Shown in pieces: positions 59,652 to 64,000 of a stretch of 64,000 nucleotides of DNA (position 1 is the first letter of the stretch; each line of letters begins with the position of its first letter). A model generated the notes under the pieces. It saw nothing but the letters and a program-made list of their open reading frames with translations, did not search any database and was not told where the DNA came from. The translations under genes and the position numbers were made by a program. The DNA lies in contig NZ_JAUSWV010000001.1 of assembly GCF_030815485.1 (NCBI RefSeq), positions 186,001 through 250,000 of the forward strand, read 5' to 3'. This DNA is from Streptomyces rishiriensis (lineage in GTDB: Bacteria > Actinomycetota > Actinomycetes > Streptomycetales > Streptomycetaceae).

Positions 59652-60758
59652 CTAGAAAAGGCCGGTGGACATGTACTGCGTGAGGTTCGCAAGGATCTCG
59701 CGCAGCCACGGGCTGCGAACGGCTGGTAGCCGGACCAGGGTGTGCTGGAACGTTCCCCGGTCGGCCCGGAACAGGCAATTGGGGCGCGGCGGGAGCGGGT
59801 CGTCGCGGAGGACGTCTTGGGGTATGCCGCCCGACGCAGGAACCCGCAAGTGGGGCTGGGGAGAGGCCAACCACAGCCACACCCCCAGGGGCAGCGGCAC
59901 CGGGTATGCCGATGCAGCCGGGCTGGCCGGGGTCCAGGTCTGACCCGTCTGCGGATGGACCGGCACCAGGAGGATGTCGACGCCCGCGTCGGGAGCGGGC
60001 CGTCCCGGTCCAGCCAGGACGGCGCGCCGCATCGGCGGGCCCGCGGGCAGCAGGGCGTCGAGCGCGCGTTGGAACACGTCCCCGGTCAGACCGCCCGGGA
60101 CCTTCACCGGTTGCCCTTCGGAGGCCGCAAGTAGGTGGGCGAGCGCCTGGCCAGCTGCCGCCTCCCATTGCGGACTCCACGACCAGTAGTGCCTCGACCC
60201 GAGCCGTCCTCCCCACGCGGCAATCGGCTCGAACGGGGGCGTGCTCTCCCCCCTCTCCGTCAGCTCGTCCCAGGAAAGCGGCGCAGCGTCGACACCCTCA
60301 AAGAGGACGCGGTACACGGCGTCGGAGCTGAGCCGCACTGCCTGCCAGAGCGAGCAGTCGTCGATCCTGGTCGCCACAGGCTGGCCGCACGCCACGCAGG
60401 CCAAGTTGGGGCCGTCGGCCCCGTCGAGGCCACAGCAGGCACCGCCGCGATTCTCGGGGATCAGCCGGGTTCCGCGGATATCACCGGGCGCGATGACAAT
60501 TGCTCCGGGCGCGCTGTCGGACAGGGCATAGACCGGCGCGTAGATGCCGCGTGCCTCCGCCTCGCCCGGATCGATCTCGTTCCACATCCGCCACGGTCGT
60601 CCCCAGGGGTCCGGGTCCACGGCGAACGTCCCTGACTCCATGAGCACCGGAAGCTGGACCCCGTTCCCGTAACTCTGACGGGCGTGGGCAGGAAGGGAGA
60701 CCTGCGACAACGGGACGGTCAGCTCGGCGTCGCACCTCGCACAGACGAAAACGAACAA
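59652..60758 (-). CDS. Conserved Streptomyces protein with cysteine pairs, function unknown
   Basis: The 368-residue protein begins FVFVCARCDAELTVPLSQVS. It carries CxxC pairs in CARC and in ACVACGQPVATRIDDCSLWQ, and a Cys pair in GACCGLDGADGPN. It also reads GIYAPVYALSDSAPGAIVIA and PGDIRGTRLIPENRGG. The cysteines suggest a zinc ribbon. I know close relatives in Streptomyces as hypothetical proteins that start with C-x2-C and have the same RIDDCSLWQ motif. The TTG at 60758 follows GGAGG at good spacing. There is no signal peptide or membrane helix. Confidence 0.75.
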   Translation of the reverse strand: MFVFVCARCDAELTVPLSQVSLPAHARQSYGNGVQLPVLMESGTFAVDPDPWGRPWRMWNEIDPGEAEARGIYAPVYALSDSAPGAIVIAPGDIRGTRLIPENRGGACCGLDGADGPNLACVACGQPVATRIDDCSLWQAVRLSSDAVYRVLFEGVDAAPLSWDELTERGESTPPFEPIAAWGGRLGSRHYWSWSPQWEAAAGQALAHLLAASEGQPVKVPGGLTGDVFQRALDALLPAGPPMRRAVLAGPGRPAPDAGVDILLVPVHPQTGQTWTPASPAASAYPVPLPLGVWLWLASPQPHLRVPASGGIPQDVLRDDPLPPRPNCLFRADRGTFQHTLVRLPAVRSPWLREILANLTQYMSTGLF

Positions 60759-61792
60759 AGGCCCTCCGCATGGGAAACAGCTGCATCCTCGCACCTCGGT
60801 GGCAGTAGACAACGCGTTTTCGCGTCCATCACGGGGCCAGGACCGCCAACGCCCTACTGTTCTCAACGACGTCGATCCTGCACCCGCCACCGCCGCTACG
60901 CGATCGCAACTGGTGGCGCTGTCACGTGCGGCCGTCGTGCAACTTCCCTGTTGCTGACACGCACGTGACGCGTCCGCGCAGGTAGCGAACGTCCCGGTCG
61001 ATCGAGCGGTCGGTAGAGAACGCTTCCTCAGTGAGCGGCGTACGTCGCTGCCGGATCGACCTCGATGTGGAGTCCGAGCGGCGCCTGGAGGTGTACGACG
61101 CGCCATCGAGCGGTTCGGGAAGGAGGGGACCGCGGTCACCGGCATGCCCGAGACCCAACGGGCGCGGCACGCCCTGCGCGACACCGAGCTCACCCTCGGC
61201 ATCCCACCGCAGGTCATCGGGGACGTCGCCAAGAGCTTCCCGCACATCCGCGCCCGCGACATCCGCTCCGCTCTGGCCGGACTGCCGAGCTCCGGCAGCT
61301 CTCCGCACAGGCGAAGAAGTTCGGGCCACTGTGGGAGCGCGCCGAAGTCCTGGACGCACTGCCCCGCTGCTACGCCGTGCACCCCAGAAACCTGCGCGCC
61401 GCCCATTCTCATCCCCCGCGCTCCTGGGCCGGCAGGAACACACAGGAACAGTCCGAGGCCGCCAGTGGTTCAGGCCATGCATCTCGGGCTGCGTCTGAGG
61501 AGACACCCTGGGAGAAGCCCGCAGAACACGCCCGGCTCACCCTGCGAGCTCCTTCCGACCCGCGTGTTTCTCTTACTTCCCAGCAACTCAGCCCGGCCCA
61601 GAGCGGTCCACCTTCGGATGGCCGGGGCGGTGGTCTGTCGCCTGCTCTCCGCTCGGGCCAGTCCCTGACCGGCGTGCCGACGGGCACCGGCCTGACCGGG
61701 GCCTTCACGATATGTACACGACAGGCGCACTCGTTGATCACTTCCGGTATGCTCCAGGCGCTCCATTCGCACCACTGAGGGGGGATTTCCTC
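60759..61792. other. Long stretch with at most decayed coding sequence
   Basis: On the plus strand, 61144-61290 reads QRARHALRDTELTLGIPPQV and FPHIRARDIRSALAG. Then another frame reads AELRQLSAQAKKFGPLWERA and EVLDALPRCYAVHPRNLRA to about 61400. Together they may be a dead gene of unknown family with one frameshift near 61285. The rest shows nothing I can name. No strong hairpin was found. Confidence 0.45.
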
Positions 61793-62410
61793 ATGCGTAT
61801 GCGCCACACCATGGCCGCAGTTGCCGCCGCGGGCACGATCGCCGTGCTCACCACCGGACCGGCCCAGGCCACCGAGTACACGTCCGCACTGAAGCTCAAG
61901 GGCGTTCAGTACGACGCCCCGGGCAGCGACTCCAACCGGTGCTCCGGCGGCAACACCAAGGACGAATACCTGACGATCAAGAACTACTCCCGCACCGCGA
62001 CCGTCGACCTCAAGGGCTACGTCGTGAAGGACGCCACGGGCAACAAGTTTGCGGGGCGAAGGCAGGCGCGGCGCTGTCCCTCCCTGCAGGACTCGACAGG
62101 AAGAGACAGCATCGTTCTGGTCCACGACGGAGCCGTCCCCTGCGCCAACTCCAGCCATAAGGCGCAGAACGCCACCGCGTGCGGTGCGCACTCCTACCGC
62201 CTGCCCTCCGGAGCCGTGTGCGCAGGTTCGAATCCTGCCGGGGGCACCTTGCATGAGGTGCCCAAAGACCCCGCCACCAGCGCTTTCGCTGAGGACGAGG
62301 TCTTGGCGTATGTGCAGGCAGATGCAGCCAGAAGCTGCCCCATGTCGCGGTCTGTGGACGAGGCGTGGACGGGATCTTGGAGCATCGCCGCAGGTGACGT
62401 CCCCAAGTGA
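61793..62410 (+). pseudogene. Lamin-tail-domain gene cut short by foreign sequence
   Basis: The frame starts like a secreted lamin-tail protein: signal peptide MAAVAAAGTIAVLTTGPAQA, then ALKLKGVQYDAPGSDS, then DEYLTIKNYSRTATVDLKGY and VVKDATGNKF. At about 62049 the match ends and unrelated sequence follows in frame to 62410. The second half of the fold is lost. The junction comes about 170 bp before a tRNA 3-prime-like sequence, which suggests insertion or excision of an element here. The ATG at 61793 has GGGGGA upstream. It could still make a truncated product. Confidence 0.75.
62222..62246 (+). other. tRNA 3-prime-end-like sequence, candidate attachment site
   Basis: GCAGGTTCGAATCCTGC is a perfect T-arm (5-bp stem, TTCGAAT loop). 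It is followed directly by CGGGGGC plus A, the 3-prime acceptor strand and discriminator base, then CC. No D-arm, anticodon arm or matching 5-prime GCCCCCG is found upstream, so the tRNA gene is incomplete. Integrative elements of Streptomyces recombine at tRNA 3-prime ends and leave such pieces. Confidence 0.6.
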
Positions 62411-62545
62411 CCAAGGACCCGCATCGGCTTCAGACGGCCGCTCCTGAACGATGGCCACGCTGCGGAGGCTGCCCGCGGTACCCGTGGAACGGCCAGCGCC
62501 GCGCTAACGACGTTGCTCACCATCGCTTGCGGCGATGCGGGCGGC

Positions 62546-63034
62546 TCAGGACATGTCGAGTGCGCCCACAGTCGCACGGATGTGGGCCGGCCCGAGACGC
62601 GGCCGCCCTCCGGCGCACCACCAGGAGAGCGGCCCCTCCACCTCGCGCGCATGCATGCCCAGGTTGTGTTCGACGCACAGAGGCCACGCCTGCCACAGAC
62701 GCTCAGCGACGGTATCCTGCGCGGCGTCGGCAACGATCGCCAAGGCATGAGCAAGGTCTTCGGCCACCTTTGGGTACAAGTGACCGCCGTGCCACTCGCC
62801 ATTGGCCAGCGCAACGTAGACACACTCCGGCTCGCCCGCCTCGTAGGAAGGCTGGGCCACCAGTTGCAGGGGCTCCTGCTCAGGAAGAGTCACTGCCAAA
62901 TCCCGGTTGAGGAGCGCAAGAGCCTCGTCCCACAAGGGGTACTCGCCCAGCGAGACGCGACGGAGCCCAGGACTGTCGAAGAGAGCATGCATAGGGCCAT
63001 CCTCCACTACGGACAGCCGACCCCAATCGCGCAC
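62546..63034 (-). CDS. Protein of unknown function next to a NERD gene
   Basis: The 162-residue protein starts at a GTG and reads RDWGRLSVVEDGPMHALFDS, then LWDEALALLNRDLAVTLPEQ, PECVYVALANGEWHGGHLYP and AEDLAHALAIVADAAQDTVA. It is soluble and looks alpha/beta, with no known motif. It lies 22 bp downstream of the NERD gene on the same strand, so the two are probably one operon. I cannot assign a function. Confidence 0.6.
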   Translation of the reverse strand: MRDWGRLSVVEDGPMHALFDSPGLRRVSLGEYPLWDEALALLNRDLAVTLPEQEPLQLVAQPSYEAGEPECVYVALANGEWHGGHLYPKVAEDLAHALAIVADAAQDTVAERLWQAWPLCVEHNLGMHAREVEGPLSWWCAGGRPRLGPAHIRATVGALDMS

Positions 63035-63056
63035 CAGGTCGTAATAGGGCGCAGAC

Positions 63057-63945
63057 TCAGGCCTTGCTCCAGGCCTGTCGATGGCGAGCGACGCTGTACA
63101 CCTGCTCGACCTGCTCGGCCGTCAGCACCCCTGAGAGCGGGGCCAGAGCCGCTACTTGGCGCCCCTGGTACACCCGGACGCTGAGTTGCGTGGCGACCAC
63201 CTTGAGATCGGTGACACCAACGAAGACGAGTACTGGCTCAACTTGCACGGGAAAGCCGCAGTAGTGCTCAAGCACCCGAACCACGCGCTTGGCCTCCGCT
63301 CGACTCTTGCGTGCGTAGGGCGCCGGCTTTCCGTGATCGACTTTCACAGCATCGTCGCCGACCCATACGGCCTTGTTGTGGTGGTGCTTCGTATTGATGC
63401 TGAACACCCCGCCAGGCCCGATCAGCAAATGATCGACGTCCACATCGTTGGCCAGCGGGATGGAATGCAGGACGCGCCATCCGCGACGCGCCAAGCGGTT
63501 CAGCTCGGCTCCCACTCTCCTCTCCCCCGCCAGGCCCCTACGCCACGAGTCCCACTCCGTAGGACGCCGCAGAAGCCGTGAGACGACTCCGCTCGATCAG
63601 ACCTGGGCCGGATTTGTCGAGCAGGTCGCGGAGGGACTCACCGGGACGGTTGGCGGAAAGGTCATCGGCCGGTGTCAGAGGCGGCAGCATCAGAAGGGCT
63701 TCAGCCTCCGGTGCCCCCTGCGACAACACCGGCTCAGGGTTGTTGCGTAAGTGGGGTGTCAACACGGCGATCACGTCGTCGCGATACTCACCGACCAAGA
63801 CGGTGATGTCCCCCGTCCTCACGTCCGCCCAGCCGACCGCGGTGCCATCCGGCAGATTCGCGTACCAGCGATCATGTCCGTACCGCTTCCAGCGCGTGAC
63901 CTTCAGCTCCACGAGTCCCCCTCGTCCGCTCTCAGCCCGAAGCAT
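63057..63945 (-). pseudogene. NERD-domain protein gene with one frameshift
   Basis: The N-terminal part (63945 down to about 63560) reads MLRAESGRGGLVELKVTRWK, then RYGHDRWYANLPDGTAVGWA and DVRTGDITVLVGEYRDDVI. After a shift near 63570 the frame continues RRPTEWDSWRRGLAGERRVG, then AELNRLARRGWRVLHSIPLA, VDVDHLLIGPGGVFSINTKH and HHNKAVWVGDDAVKVDHGKP. The DVDHLLIGPGGVF-INTK motif is the NERD (nuclease-related) core. The two parts match the single protein I know from Streptomyces. One indel, real or an assembly error, separates them. If real, only the isolated NERD part (63057-63515) could be made. Confidence 0.8.
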
Positions 63946-63971
63946 CGCAGCAGGCAGGGCTCGAAACGAGA

Positions 63972-63999
63972 GAGGCCCCGGACAATATGCCGGGGCCTC
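63972..63999. terminator. Hairpin at the right edge
   Basis: GAGGCCCCGG and CCGGGGCCTC form a perfect 10-bp stem with an 8-base AT-containing loop. It lies upstream of the NERD gene and probably ends transcription of a gene beyond the window. Confidence 0.75.
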
Positions 64000-64000
64000 A

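Noticed and set aside
59652..61412. A 586-residue frame extending the unknown gene upstream
   Set aside because: The first 218 residues show no protein-like pattern; the C-x2-C start at 60758 with a GGAGG site fits the family.
62160..62250. A complete tRNA gene
   Set aside because: Only the T-arm and 3-prime acceptor strand can be seen; no D-arm, anticodon arm or 5-prime acceptor pairs with it.

Overview
The window is high-GC actinomycete DNA and almost certainly comes from Streptomyces. The evidence is very high third-position GC, frequent GTG and TTG starts, and families typical of that genus: a CASTOR/POLLUX-type channel, MmyB-like regulators, CsoR-type copper sites and relics of the telomere protein Tpg. 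There is no ribosomal-protein operon, rRNA or complete tRNA. IS elements, pseudogenes and duplicated fragments are common. This looks like accessory DNA, either a chromosome arm or a linear plasmid; that placement is inference.

Layout. 0-11 kb: a partial channel protein; an HU gene next to an IS110-family transposase; a second, orphan copy of rpoA (RNA polymerase alpha) lying among three secreted lamin-tail-domain genes, one of them broken; a decayed tpg-like relic; a PASTA-type membrane protein; and a decayed stretch with an IS256 scrap. 11.6-23.5 kb: a truncated anti-sigma factor, a YdcF-like protein and a GNAT enzyme, then a copper island. The island holds copA, copZ with a CsoR-type site, a tyrosinase broken by frameshifts and by an 885-bp IS5-family element, and a second CsoR-type site before a His/Met-rich membrane protein and a lipoprotein. 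A methyltransferase/TetR pair with a perfect operator lies inside the island. 23.5-26.5 kb: a GntR (YtrA-type) ABC-transporter operon.

26.5-47.4 kb is a regulator-rich redox region. Two copies of a lacI-type gene, matching in every encoded residue across 1,021 bp, lie in inverted orientation around about 11.6 kb. Each has clustered GCCGGAACGTTCCGGC operators, and the operators also face a sodium:solute symporter pair (left) and an MmyB-like regulator (right). Between the repeats is a TetR regulon (alcohol dehydrogenase, deazaflavin-type nitroreductase, aldehyde dehydrogenase) with three matching operators, three MmyB-like regulators in all, and a STAND-type ATPase. Right of the second copy is a paralogous alcohol dehydrogenase - SDR - aldehyde dehydrogenase run, followed by TetR, a FUSC exporter and a membrane-anchored NTF2-like protein.

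47.7-64 kb: a three-gene operon with an XRE-sigma fusion, a TPR protein, a secreted HNH nuclease and a second tpg relic. Next is a replication module: a primase-polymerase and a D5-type helicase, overlapping by 4 bp, beside about 620 bp carrying sixteen copies of a 7-bp iteron, often 9 bp apart. It is followed by WYL and VOC genes, a fragment of the TPR gene, a broken lamin-tail gene ending near a tRNA 3-prime-end-like sequence (candidate attachment site), and a frameshifted NERD gene. The most distinctive items are the orphan rpoA, the iteron/primase replicon and the inverted lacI repeats with their operators.
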